A stretch of DNA of 28,268 bases from an uncultured Prevotella sp. (GCA_900539625.1 UQCW01000032.1:1-28268), one strand, 5' to 3'. Shown: positions 7,201-15,445, counted from the first letter of the stretch. Numbers and translations: made by a program. The notes: generated from the letters alone by a model not told the origin.

Positions 7201-8145
7201 TCATTCCTCGTCTTTCTCCTGCGCCTGCATGACGGCTTCTATGTTGCGGCAAAGGCCCACATATTTGGCGCGTTTCACGGCACTGCCCTTGAAGAGTCGT
7301 TGGTATTGTTCCACCGTGAGATTGGCCCAGTCGTTGGCCGTCATCTTGCGCAGGGCTTCGGAGGGATGGAGGTCGGCCTCCTGCGTGACCTTGGCAAAGC
7401 GGTTCCATGGGCAGGCCTCGGCACAGCGGTCGCAGCCATAGACACATTGTCCCATCTCTGCGCCCGTCTGCTCGGGGAGGTCGCCGCGGTGCTCAATGGT
7501 GAGATAGGAAAGGCAGCGGCGTGCGTCGAGCGTACCGTCGCCGAGCAGCGCCCCCGTCGGGCAGGCATCGAGACAACGGCGGCAATTGCCGCAACGCGAG
7601 GGCATGGGGCTGTCGTAGGCATCGGCCTCGCGACAGAGGATGAGTTCGCCGAGGAAGAAATAGGTGCCAGCCTGCGGGATGATGAGCTGTCCGCTACGTC
7701 CCTGCCAACCGAGGCCGCAGCGCACGGCCCAATAGCGTTCATCGACGGGGGCGGTGTCGCAAAAGAGGCGCCCATCGGTGTGTTCTTCCAACGAGAGGGC
7801 CGCCATAAGACTGCGGAGGCGCTCGCGCATGAGGTCGTGATAGTCGCGGCCGCGGGCATAGCGGGCAAAGGCGTAGCCATCGGGCGAGAGGGTCTCGTCG
7901 GTGTAATAATTCATGGCCAGCGACACCACTGTTTTCGCGCCCTCAACGAGCAACTTCGGATTGAGGCGCTTCTCAAGGTTGTTGGCCAAATAGGACATAT
8001 CGGCCTGGCATCCGGCTTCGAGCCAGCGGCGATAATGCGCGGCGGCAGCCTCGGGCAACGGGGCGGCCGGGGCGAGGCCGCATGCAGAAAAGCCGAGGCG
8101 GGCTGCCTCGGCTTTCACTGTATCGGAAGAAAGGATTTCTTTCAT
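7201..8145 (-). CDS. queG: Epoxyqueuosine reductase QueG
   Basis: A 314-residue cobalamin- and Fe-S-dependent enzyme that reduces epoxyqueuosine to queuosine at position 34 of GUN-anticodon tRNAs, the last step of queuosine synthesis. The general-acid aspartate lies in FCDTAPVDERYWA (about D130), followed by GLGWQGRSG. Two ferredoxin-like 4Fe-4S motifs follow: CGNCRRCLDACPTGAL (about 185-200), and CxxxC/CxxxCPWN around GCDRCAEACPWN (about 237-248) with C211 contributing. The length is slightly short because the C-terminal HEAT-like extension of longer homologues is absent, which is common in this phylum. The start is ATG at 8145; the C1 repeat begins 36 bases upstream and may supply its promoter. 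Confidence 0.96.
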   Translation of the reverse strand: MKEILSSDTVKAEAARLGFSACGLAPAAPLPEAAAAHYRRWLEAGCQADMSYLANNLEKRLNPKLLVEGAKTVVSLAMNYYTDETLSPDGYAFARYARGRDYHDLMRERLRSLMAALSLEEHTDGRLFCDTAPVDERYWAVRCGLGWQGRSGQLIIPQAGTYFFLGELILCREADAYDSPMPSRCGNCRRCLDACPTGALLGDGTLDARRCLSYLTIEHRGDLPEQTGAEMGQCVYGCDRCAEACPWNRFAKVTQEADLHPSEALRKMTANDWANLTVEQYQRLFKGSAVKRAKYVGLCRNIEAVMQAQEKDEE

Positions 8146-8180
8146 GTCAAGTTGGAGTCGGATTTTTGCTTGGTAATGGT

Positions 8181-8370
8181 AAGTAGGTGTTCAAAATTAG
8201 TTTATACTATCCATGTAGGGATAAGCCAGTTTAATATTGCCTTGCCGCATTCTTTTGCCCCTACAACTGTCTTTCATCAGTCACGTAGCCCGCTACGCTC
8301 CTTCTTCAAGACAGCTGTAGGAACAAAATAATACGACAATTCAATATAAACTAATTCTGAACACCTACTT
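8181..8370. repeat. Type C long-hairpin element, copy C1
   Basis: A 190-base inverted repeat. The outer arms are 26 bases and match at 25 positions (left arm starts AAGTAGGTGTTCAAAATTAG). An inner arm pair, CCTACAACTGTCTT with its partner AAGACAGCTGTAGG, surrounds the tip. The tip at 8277-8301 begins TCAGTCACGTAG, has a CCCG loop and ends CTCC; its small stem is CGTAG/CTACG (8284-8288 with 8293-8297). No target duplication is visible. It lies just upstream of queG. Confidence 0.8.
8192..8199 (-). promoter_or_regulatory. -7 box inside C1 facing queG
   Basis: The minus strand reads TAATTTTG, a TAnnTTTG match inside the terminus of C1, 47 bases from the queG ATG. No TTTG is found at the -33 spacing. 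It is the only plausible box I see upstream of queG. Confidence 0.35.
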
Positions 8371-8375
8371 AAAAA

Positions 8376-8549
8376 AATAACTTGACCAATTTTATGAAGT
8401 AGGAATAAGGAGTTATTTCTTATGCCCTGTCTTTTTGCCGCTTTTGAAATTTGTCATCAGTCACATAGCCCGCTATGCTCCCTCTTCCAAATTCCAAAAC
8501 CAACAAAAATACAGGTCAAAATTGGTCAACTTATTCTTTCACCATTACT
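8376..8549. repeat. Type C long-hairpin element, copy C2
   Basis: Directly abuts C1. The arms AATAACTTGACCAATTTT (8376-8393) and AAAATTGGTCAACTTATT (8518-8535) match at 17 of 18. The inner arms (about 8424-8453 and 8482-8514) differ from those of C1 but pair with each other. The tip at 8457-8481 is the same as in C1 except for a compensatory change of the small stem to CATAG/CTATG. The right edge, to 8549, recurs beside B2 at 7076-7108. Confidence 0.75.
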
Positions 8550-8577
8550 ACGTCTGGACTGCAACGGCGGAATGTCG

Positions 8578-9213
8578 TCAGATGCCGTTGTGAGGGTCCA
8601 TCTTTTCAAACACCTTAAACTCGTAGCCCTGTGCCATGAGCCATTCGATGGAACGCGGCAGAGCGAAGAGGAGTTTGTCGAAACTCTTCACGGAGTCGTG
8701 GAACGTGATGATGCTGCCAGGACGGGCAAAGCGCTGCACGTTGTGCAAGACATCGTAGCCATTCAGGCGCTTGGAATAATCGCGCGTCACGAGGTCCCAC
8801 ATCACGACGCGGTAACGCTGCTTGACAAACACGTATTGCTCCCACTTCATCCAGCCGTGGGGCGGACGGAAGAGGTCGGTTTTCAAATAGACGTTGGCCT
8901 TGTTGACGTTGCGCACATAACTGCTGATGCCGTGGCGTAGACCGCCGATGTGGTTGAAGGTGTGGTTGCCGAGGCGGTGTCCCGCGGCCTTGACCATTTC
9001 AAATTCGAGAGGATGCTTGCGTATATTGTCGCCAACCATGAAGAAAGTGGCCTTGATGCCGTAGTGGTCGAGCACGGAAAGCACCCAAGGGGTCACCTCG
9101 GGTATGGGGCCGTCGTCGAACGTGAGATATACGGCACGCTCGTGCGGATCCATCCGCCACAATGCGTGGGGATAGAGCCAGCGTAGGAACTTGGCAGGTT
9201 GTTCGATGATCAT
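8578..9213 (-). CDS. Polysaccharide deacetylase (NodB/CE4 family)
   Basis: A 211-residue CE4 metal-dependent deacetylase, expected to remove N- or O-acetyl groups from a cell-envelope or exported polysaccharide. The NodB motifs are in order: TFDDGP (about 31-36; catalytic base and metal aspartate), GNHTFNH (about 82-88; metal histidines), FRPPHGW, DLVTRDYS, and the final ITFHDS. I chose the ATG at 9213 (MIIEQPAKFLRWLYP), which gives a compact start; the upstream open frame begins at a TTG and crosses an inverted repeat. No clear signal peptide is seen, so its location is uncertain. It follows the GT117-type gene on the same strand after 177 bases. The acetylated substrate is unknown. Confidence 0.92.
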   Translation of the reverse strand: MIIEQPAKFLRWLYPHALWRMDPHERAVYLTFDDGPIPEVTPWVLSVLDHYGIKATFFMVGDNIRKHPLEFEMVKAAGHRLGNHTFNHIGGLRHGISSYVRNVNKANVYLKTDLFRPPHGWMKWEQYVFVKQRYRVVMWDLVTRDYSKRLNGYDVLHNVQRFARPGSIITFHDSVKSFDKLLFALPRSIEWLMAQGYEFKVFEKMDPHNGI

Positions 9214-9284
9214 AGGCAAGTGTTCTTCGGTAGATATTTGCAGCGGACGCGGAACGACGCTCGCGAGGCCGGCAAAAACAGAAA

Positions 9285-9356
9285 GCAGACGCTCCAAAGC
9301 TTTCCTTCCCTTGTCTTAGTGGTGCTAACGGGGGAGCAGGGCTTTCAAGCGTCTGC
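9285..9356 (-). terminator. Possible terminator or attenuator between the GT117 and deacetylase genes
   Basis: The arms GCAGACGCTCCAAAGC (9285-9300) and GCTTTCAAGCGTCTGC (9341-9356) pair at 14 of 16 positions around a 40-base loop. On the minus strand the stem is followed by TTTCTGTTTTTG. It is positioned to end the GT117 transcript or to lie in the leader of the deacetylase gene. Confidence 0.45.
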
Positions 9357-9390
9357 CTTGGTAAGTAATATTGGAAAAGAGAGGAGTTTC

Positions 9391-12300
9391 TTAGTATTCC
9401 TCTTCTTCCTCACCTGCTTCGGCATCGCCGCCCATGCTGAAGAGCGCCGAATTGCCGAAGAGGGCGGAATTTTGTTGTTGCTGCTGTTGCTGCTGAATCC
9501 AGTTCATCACCATCTGCACGGCAGGCAACTGATCCATTCCCTGCAACGAGAGCTCGAGGGCCTTGGCCTGCTTGGAGTCGGCACGAACGAGGAGATCGTA
9601 GGAATTATAGATGGCTGAAATGGCGCGGCGGATGTCGCTCATCACATGGCTCATTCGCGTTTCCTTGAGCGTTGATGCCCAACGGAGGTACTTGAACGAG
9701 CGCTCGATGATGCTTTTCGACACGCGGGCCGCTTCCTGCTTCTGTCCGACAGCGAGCCAGAGCTCGGCGATGCGGTAGTCGAACTCGTTGTACGGGATGT
9801 TTTCTGGAGGCAACATCTCTTTGCACTTGCGGAGGGCCTTGAGGGCCTTGTTGGTCTTACCCTCGTTGAGCAACTGCTGGACGAGCATGCAGAACATATT
9901 GCGATGGGTTGAACACATGCGCGTAACGGTTTCGTCGAGGTAAATGCCTTTCTTGTTGACGTTGCCGTAACGGAAACGGTTCATCATGTTGTCGTACATC
10001 TTCTCGGTGTCGATGACCGTGCGCGGACTGCCATCAAGCTCACGCGGATGCTTGAAAGGCGTCACGCGATAGGCAAGACCTTCGAGCACGAGGTAGTCCT
10101 CGAGTCCGGCAAAGTTGGCATTGCCAAGTCCGCCGAGGGTGACAGACATATACATCGGGCGTTTCCAGTCGTTGCGCGCCAGCATCTCGTAGATCATCAT
10201 GGTGCTCTTCGTGATGGTGCGGCTCTTGAACTTGAAAGTGATATAGTCGGGGATGCTGCCTTTTCCGCCAGGAAGCGTCATGCCTGAGGCGATGACGTTG
10301 GCCTTGTTGACAGGCACGACAACGGAGTCGGTTGGCAACACGCCGGGCTGGTCGTTGGCCACGCGGGCACGGACGTAGTGGTCGATGATATACTTGAGGT
10401 CGTAGGTGTTAACACCTGTCTTGGCCTTGATGGCATCGAGCTCGCGTTTCATTTCTGGGCGCACTTCGTAGTAGTCGAAGCCCTTTCCGCGGTTGTCGAC
10501 ATATTCATAGCGGTTCCAAGCGATGGGCAGGGAGGCAGAATTGTAGGCTGGGCGGCGCATCTGGTCGGTGTACCAGTCGGTCTGCAAGTACGAGAGGTTG
10601 CAAACACGGGCGTCGGTGCGCTGGCCTTCCGTTTCCTGTGCATACCAAAGCGGGAAGGTGTCGTTGTCGCCGTTGGTGAAGATGATTGGCATGCCTTTTT
10701 CGGGGAGCGTGTTGAGATAGTTCAATCCGAAGTCACGGCAGGCGTAACGGTCGGAGCGGTCGTGGTCGTCCCACGTTTGGCTGACCATCTGCAACGGCAC
10801 GATGAGACCGAGCACTGAGGCGACAGAGGCGGTCACAACGCGCTTCTGGTCTTTCATCATCTTGTTGAAGAACGAGGCAAGGGCGGCCACGCCAAGGCCA
10901 ATCCAAATGGCAAAGGCGTAGAAGGAACCGGCATAAGCATAGTCTCGCTCACGCGGCTGGCTCGGTGTCTGGTTGAGATAGAGCACGATGGCCAAACCGG
11001 TCATGAAGAAGAGGAAGAAGACAACCCAGAACTGCTGGATGCCTTTCTGACCGCGGAATGCCTGCCAGAAGAGACCGAGCAGACCGAGAAGGAGGGGCAG
11101 ACAGAAGAAGACATTGCGGCCCTTGTTGTTTGCCAAATCGTCGGGCAACTTGCTCTGGTCGCCATACATGGCGTTGTCGATGACTGGAATGCCAGTTATC
11201 CAGTTGCCGTAGTTGGCTTCTCCGTGGCCCTGGATGTCGTTTTGACGTCCGGCAAAGTTCCACATGAAGTAGCGCCAATACATATAGTTGACCTGGTAGG
11301 AGAGGAAGAAACGCAAGTTGTCTAACTGCGACGGCATTTCGCCGTAGTTGGTTTCCTCGCCCTGCGGGGTGTTCCACGTGGCTTCCACGTCGTGCATGGA
11401 GATGTCGCCCAGCCAACGCTGGTAATTGTCGGTGTGTGCCGAAGAATAGATGCGCGGGAAGAGCATCTTCATGGCTGAAGGATAGATGACGCCATGCTGG
11501 TTTTCCACGATGTCGTAGCGGTCGGGCTCGCTGGCGTTTTTCTTCTCGTGTCGCTGCACATAGGGTTGGGTGTCGGTCATCACGCGATAGCCCTTCTGAC
11601 CGGTTTCCTCGTCGAGGACGACTTGCTCGAAACACGGACTGGAGCTGAAGGCCGGACCGTAGAGGAGCGGCGTATCGCCATATTGCTCACGACCGAGATA
11701 GGTGCGGAGGCTGAAGATGTCTTCTGGCGAGTTTTGGTCCATCGGCGTGTTTTGCGTGGAACGGATGAGGATGACGGCGTATGAAGAATAGCCAATCATC
11801 AACATGAGCATGCAAAGCAACGAGGTGTTGAGGAATCGCTTGCGGAGCACATACTCTCCGTCTTTGCCTTTCTTCTGAAGGAGCCATGCAAGCGCTCCAA
11901 TCAGGATGAAACCGATGACCACGGCCGAGAGGCCCTGGCCGGTGAAGAACGGAATGCCGAGCAACGACACGGAAAGCACGTAGAGCGTGGAGATGTGCGT
12001 GCGACGGCGACCGTTGGTGCTCCAAATGGCCGAGAGAACCACGGCGATGAGCACGAGGATATAGATGATCAAACCGCTATTGAAGCCGAGGCCGAGCTGG
12101 TTGACAAAGAAGAGTTCAAACCATCCGCCGACTTTCACGATGCCTGGAACGACGCCATAAAGCACGGCAACGACGAGCAACATGGAGATGAGCAGCGCAC
12201 AGATGGCACCGCCTGCCTTGGCATTGGGATTCTTCTTGAAATAATATACCAACGCGATGGCTGGCAAGCAAAGAAGGTTCAAAAGGTGGACTCCGATGGA

Positions 12301-12858
12301 GAGACCGGTGAGATAGAAGATGAGCACCAGCCAACGGTCGGAGTGGGGCTCGTCGGCATGGTCTTCCCATTTGAGGATGAGCCAGAAGACCAAGGCGGTG
12401 AACATGGAGGAATAGGCATAAACCTCGCCTTCAACGGCTGAGAACCAGAAGGTGTCGCTCCAGGTGTAGGCCAAAGCACCAGTCAAACCGGCACCCATGA
12501 TGACGATGGTCTGCCAGGTTGATTTGACGATGCCGTCTTCACAGATGAGTTTACGCGTGAGATGGGTGATGGTCCAGAAAAGGAACAGGATACACGTGGC
12601 CGACAGAAGCGCCGACATGATGTTCACGCAAATGGCCACCTTCGCGGGGTCGTCCGTAAACTGGGTGAAGAAGTTGCCCGTCAGCATAAAGAACGGGGCA
12701 CCAGGCGGGTGACCGACTTCCAACTTGAAAGCCGTGGTGATAAACTCTGGACAGTCCCAGAAACTTGCCGTGGGCTCAATCGTTGAGCAATAGGTGAATG
12801 CTGCAACGAAGAAGGCAAGCCAACCGAAGAGGTTGTTGACTAATTTGTACTGCTTCAT
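9391..12858 (-). CDS. DUF2723 / GT117-type membrane glycosyltransferase (protein O-mannosyltransferase-like)
   Basis: A 1155-residue polytopic membrane protein of the DUF2723 family, classed as glycosyltransferase family 117, whose human member TMEM260 is a protein O-mannosyltransferase. The bacterial members are assumed to be lipid-linked-sugar GT-C enzymes; their substrate is not known. The N-terminus has one membrane helix, then STIEPTASFWDCPEF, with acidic residues in the first extracytoplasmic loop as in GT-C enzymes. About ten helices run to residue 380, followed by a loop domain, 3-4 more helices (about 590-720), and a large soluble C-terminal region with TPR-like helices (for example KTNKALKALRKCKEMLP). 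The end is odd: eight consecutive glutamines and an acidic tail (AEAGEEEEEY). The start at 12858 follows a -7 box and a leader of about 50 bases. The polysaccharide deacetylase gene lies downstream. Confidence 0.9.
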   Translation of the reverse strand: MKQYKLVNNLFGWLAFFVAAFTYCSTIEPTASFWDCPEFITTAFKLEVGHPPGAPFFMLTGNFFTQFTDDPAKVAICVNIMSALLSATCILFLFWTITHLTRKLICEDGIVKSTWQTIVIMGAGLTGALAYTWSDTFWFSAVEGEVYAYSSMFTALVFWLILKWEDHADEPHSDRWLVLIFYLTGLSIGVHLLNLLCLPAIALVYYFKKNPNAKAGGAICALLISMLLVVAVLYGVVPGIVKVGGWFELFFVNQLGLGFNSGLIIYILVLIAVVLSAIWSTNGRRRTHISTLYVLSVSLLGIPFFTGQGLSAVVIGFILIGALAWLLQKKGKDGEYVLRKRFLNTSLLCMLMLMIGYSSYAVILIRSTQNTPMDQNSPEDIFSLRTYLGREQYGDTPLLYGPAFSSSPCFEQVVLDEETGQKGYRVMTDTQPYVQRHEKKNASEPDRYDIVENQHGVIYPSAMKMLFPRIYSSAHTDNYQRWLGDISMHDVEATWNTPQGEETNYGEMPSQLDNLRFFLSYQVNYMYWRYFMWNFAGRQNDIQGHGEANYGNWITGIPVIDNAMYGDQSKLPDDLANNKGRNVFFCLPLLLGLLGLFWQAFRGQKGIQQFWVVFFLFFMTGLAIVLYLNQTPSQPRERDYAYAGSFYAFAIWIGLGVAALASFFNKMMKDQKRVVTASVASVLGLIVPLQMVSQTWDDHDRSDRYACRDFGLNYLNTLPEKGMPIIFTNGDNDTFPLWYAQETEGQRTDARVCNLSYLQTDWYTDQMRRPAYNSASLPIAWNRYEYVDNRGKGFDYYEVRPEMKRELDAIKAKTGVNTYDLKYIIDHYVRARVANDQPGVLPTDSVVVPVNKANVIASGMTLPGGKGSIPDYITFKFKSRTITKSTMMIYEMLARNDWKRPMYMSVTLGGLGNANFAGLEDYLVLEGLAYRVTPFKHPRELDGSPRTVIDTEKMYDNMMNRFRYGNVNKKGIYLDETVTRMCSTHRNMFCMLVQQLLNEGKTNKALKALRKCKEMLPPENIPYNEFDYRIAELWLAVGQKQEAARVSKSIIERSFKYLRWASTLKETRMSHVMSDIRRAISAIYNSYDLLVRADSKQAKALELSLQGMDQLPAVQMVMNWIQQQQQQQQNSALFGNSALFSMGGDAEAGEEEEEY

Positions 12859-12914
12859 GAGTGTTTTTGAAACGATATATATTTATAAAATTATTTTCCG
12901 CTTGTGCAGACCTG

Positions 12915-12922
12915 CAAAAGTA
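12915..12922 (-). promoter_or_regulatory. -7 box for the GT117-type gene
   Basis: The minus strand reads TACTTTTG, a full TAnnTTTG match. It would start transcription near 12908, about 50 bases before the ATG at 12858. No clear -33 TTTG is found at the right distance. Confidence 0.5.
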
Positions 12923-13002
12923 ACCATTTTTTCTCTTATACGTCTCGCTTTTCGGGGTTTTTAGCAATTACTTTACGAGTTAAGTAATGGAAGTCCGAGG
13001 GG

Positions 13003-13368
13003 TAGGGTGTTCAAAATTGAGAAAAATCATGGTTGGTAAAGAGGCGCCAGCGCCCCTGAAAGGGGCTCATATTTAGGGTAGGGGCTTGCCCCTACCTTTT
13101 GAGGCTGATTTATGAACCTCGCCCCTGTAAGGGGCTCATATCTCGAAACTTACAGCGGGGCAAGCCCCGCCAACGATATGCGCCCCTTACAGGGGCAGCA
13201 GCGAGAATCGATGAGCACTGCGGCATGAGATAGGGGCAAGCCCCTATCCTGGAATATGAGCCCCTTTCAGGGGCAGCGCCACAACCGCCTGTAACAAAGT
13301 TACGTATTGCATCGCCATGCTACTTGCTCAAAAATCGCGCAGAGATTTTTTGGATTTTGAACACCCTA
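13003..13368. mobile_element. Type A seven-hairpin palindromic element, copy A1, with 9-base flanking repeats
   Basis: A 366-base non-coding element between the GT117-type and SLC13 genes. The termini TAGGGTGTTCAAAAT and ATTTTGAACACCCTA are perfect inverted repeats. The flanks are TCCGAGGGG (12994-13002) and CCCGAGGGG (13369-13377), matching 8 of 9. Seven hairpins lie inside: 13052-13066, 13077-13096, 13121-13135, 13155-13170, 13182-13196, 13230-13247 and 13260-13274. They read a-b-c-d-c'-b'-a': the first and last (with the adjoining TCATAT/ATATGA), second and sixth, and third and fifth are reverse complements, centred on GCGGGGCAAGCCCCGC. There is no coding potential. Confidence 0.9.
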
Positions 13369-13412
13369 CCCGAGGGGTTTCACTGATGTTTGGCACTTTT
13401 ACATTCAACAAA

Positions 13413-13456
13413 CAAGCCCTGTAAAATCTGAGGATTGTTCAAATTTACAGGGCTTG
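13413..13456 (-). terminator. Intrinsic terminator after the SLC13 transporter
   Basis: A perfect 13-bp stem: CAAGCCCTGTAAA at 13413-13425 pairs with TTTACAGGGCTTG at 13444-13456. On the minus strand it is followed by TTTGTTGAATG. It begins 35 bases past the transporter stop. Confidence 0.75.
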
Positions 13457-13490
13457 GAAATGATATTGTTTTCTTCCAGAGGTGTTGACC

Positions 13491-15332
13491 TTAGAATGGG
13501 AAGAACAAGGGCAAAACAAAGATCATCACGAGCGCCATGACAAACTGCAAGGGGAGGCCGACTTTCACATAGTCCATCGGCTTATAGCCGCCTGCCGACA
13601 TCACCAACGCATTGGGTGGGGTTGAGAACGGCGAGGCGAAGCACATGCTCGCAGCGACCGTGACGGCCATGAGGAAGGGAATGCCGTTGTAGCCGCCTGC
13701 CGTGGCTGCGGCCAGGGCAATGGGCGCCATGAGAACGGCGGTCACGGTGTTGGAAATGAAGAACGTGAGAAGGGAGGTGGCCACATAGATGGCGGCCAGC
13801 AACACGTAGGGGCCGTAGCCGCCGAAGGTGGCCACGAGGGAATGCGAGATGAGGGCGGAGGTGCCGGTTTTGTCGAGCGCAATGGACATGGGGAGCATGG
13901 CACCGAAAAGCACGATGCTGTCCCAGTTGATGGTTTTGTAGGCTTCTTCAACATTGCGCAGACAACCTGTCAGCACCATCAAGACAGCGGCAATCATGAC
14001 GGCCGTGACGGGGGCGATGGGGATGGCGTCGATGGCCATGGCCAACACCATGAGGAGCATGATGACTGCTGCCAAGGGGGCTTTATAGTCGAGCGTCACG
14101 CGGCGGGCGGCTTCGAGGGGTTCGCCAAGCACCACCCAGGAATTGCTTTGGCGCGAAAGACCAGAAATGGTTTCCCAAGGGCCTTGCACGAGGATGACGT
14201 CGGAAGCATGCAGACGGATGTCGCCAATGTTGCGCAAGAGATAATCGCTATGGCGGCGCACGCCGAGGACGTTGACACCGTAGCGGGCGCGGAAGTCGAG
14301 CTCGCGGATGGTTTTCCCGACCATCTCGGAGGTGGACATCAACAGGATTTCGGCAATGCCGACGCTATAGAAGGCGAGATTTTTGCTTTGCTTTTGTTTC
14401 TTGCAACGCAGCAGGGCGTTTTCAGCGGCGAAGAGTTTCACCTGGTCTTCAGGTCCGGAGAGAAGGATGGTGTCGCCGTCGGCAAATTCTGTATCAGCGG
14501 AAGCGTATTGTTCCACACGCTTGAGCAACGGGGTTTTCTGACCACCTTCGCGACGAATTTCAACGATGGTGACGCCGTAGGTGTCGTGGAGGTTGAGGGC
14601 CTTGGCCGTTTTTCCGATGACGGGCGAATTGGCGGTTACTTTCAGCGTGGTGAGGCGTTCGTCAAGCTGATATTCTTCGGCCAACTGCTGCAAGGTTTTC
14701 CCTTTTCCCTTGACATTTTCTCCAGTGTCCTTCGAGAGGAAACGGCGTGAAAGGGGAAGCAGCACGAGTATGCCAACGATGAGGCAGACGATGCCCACGG
14801 GGGTGAAGGAGAAAAAACTGAGGACGTTCTCGCCGTAGCCAGCATGGATGAGGGCATCGCGGATGACGAGGTTGGGGGGCGTACCGATGAGCGTCAGCAT
14901 GCCGCCCATGCTACCGGCGAAGGCCAGGGGCATGAGAAAACGCGACGACTGCAGGCCGGCGGCTCGCGCCATGCTGACAACGATGGGGAGCATCAAGGCC
15001 ACGGTGCCGGTGTTGCTGACAAAGGCACCGACGCCTCCGGTGGTGAGCATGAGGAGCACAAAAAGGCGGGTTTCGCTCGTGCCAGCCAAACTCAGAATGC
15101 GGCTGCCCATCATTTTGGCGAGACCGGTGGAGAATATACCGCCACCAACAACGAAGAGGCCCACCATCATGATGACGATGGGGTTGGAAAAGCCGGAAAG
15201 GGCTTCTTCGGGCGTCAGCACGCCTGCCAACACCAAGGCGATGGCGGCACAAACGGCAACGAGGTCGGAACGGATGGGACCTAAAACGAAAAGGATGGCC
15301 GAAACGGCTAAGATGATAAGGGTTGCGGTCAT
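13491..15332 (-). CDS. SLC13 (DASS)-family anion transporter with two TrkA-C domains
   Basis: A 613-residue inner-membrane permease of the divalent anion:sodium symporter family (sulfate, phosphate or dicarboxylates). The two repeat halves each carry the SNT motif and a TPPN loop: AFVSNTGTVALMLP with LIGTPPNLVI (about 103-157), and FFISNTVTAVLMAP with PFSTPPNALV in the C-terminal half. Between them lies a cytoplasmic insert (about 205-400) with two RCK_C/TrkA-C domains, each ending in a DxILLSGPED or DVILVQGPWE strand, thought to bind a regulatory ligand. SLC13 proteins with this insert are often annotated as sulfur-compound transporters, but the substrate cannot be read here. The start is ATG at 15332, and a strong hairpin lies 55 bases upstream. 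The SIMPL gene precedes it on the same strand. Confidence 0.92.
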   Translation of the reverse strand: MTATLIILAVSAILFVLGPIRSDLVAVCAAIALVLAGVLTPEEALSGFSNPIVIMMVGLFVVGGGIFSTGLAKMMGSRILSLAGTSETRLFVLLMLTTGGVGAFVSNTGTVALMLPIVVSMARAAGLQSSRFLMPLAFAGSMGGMLTLIGTPPNLVIRDALIHAGYGENVLSFFSFTPVGIVCLIVGILVLLPLSRRFLSKDTGENVKGKGKTLQQLAEEYQLDERLTTLKVTANSPVIGKTAKALNLHDTYGVTIVEIRREGGQKTPLLKRVEQYASADTEFADGDTILLSGPEDQVKLFAAENALLRCKKQKQSKNLAFYSVGIAEILLMSTSEMVGKTIRELDFRARYGVNVLGVRRHSDYLLRNIGDIRLHASDVILVQGPWETISGLSRQSNSWVVLGEPLEAARRVTLDYKAPLAAVIMLLMVLAMAIDAIPIAPVTAVMIAAVLMVLTGCLRNVEEAYKTINWDSIVLFGAMLPMSIALDKTGTSALISHSLVATFGGYGPYVLLAAIYVATSLLTFFISNTVTAVLMAPIALAAATAGGYNGIPFLMAVTVAASMCFASPFSTPPNALVMSAGGYKPMDYVKVGLPLQFVMALVMIFVLPLFFPF

Positions 15333-15386
15333 GAAGGGGTGGAGTTTTTTCTGATGGTCAACTGATTATGTGATGGGAGTTGAGTA

Positions 15387-15445
15387 GGCCACATTTATCG
15401 GACCCTTCTTTACGTTACGAAAGAGGGGGTCCAATAAATGTGGTC
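15387..15445. repeat. Long near-perfect hairpin between the SIMPL and SLC13 genes
   Basis: Arms at 15387-15405 and 15427-15445 pair at 17 of 19 (GGCCACATTTATCGGACCC with GGGTCCAATAAATGTGGTC), and the loop continues the stem through CTTCTTT/GAAAGAG to an ACGTTAC tip. It starts 27 bases past the SIMPL stop. No T-tract follows on the minus strand (TACTCAACTC), so it is not a classical terminator. Confidence 0.7.

Noticed and set aside
8277..8301. Retron or diversity-generating retroelement hypothesis for the C hairpins
   Set aside because: No reverse transcriptase gene and no template/variable repeat pair are present in the window, so the hairpins alone cannot support it.
7189..8331. 380-codon plus-strand open frame
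   Set aside because: Antisense to queG and running into the C1 repeat; the composition is typical of a shadow of a high-GC gene.
13052..13274. Repeated GGGGC hairpins resembling a CRISPR array
   Set aside because: The units are palindromic, mirror-ordered and unevenly spaced (loop and stem types alternate), with no constant direct repeat plus unique spacers and no cas genes in the window.
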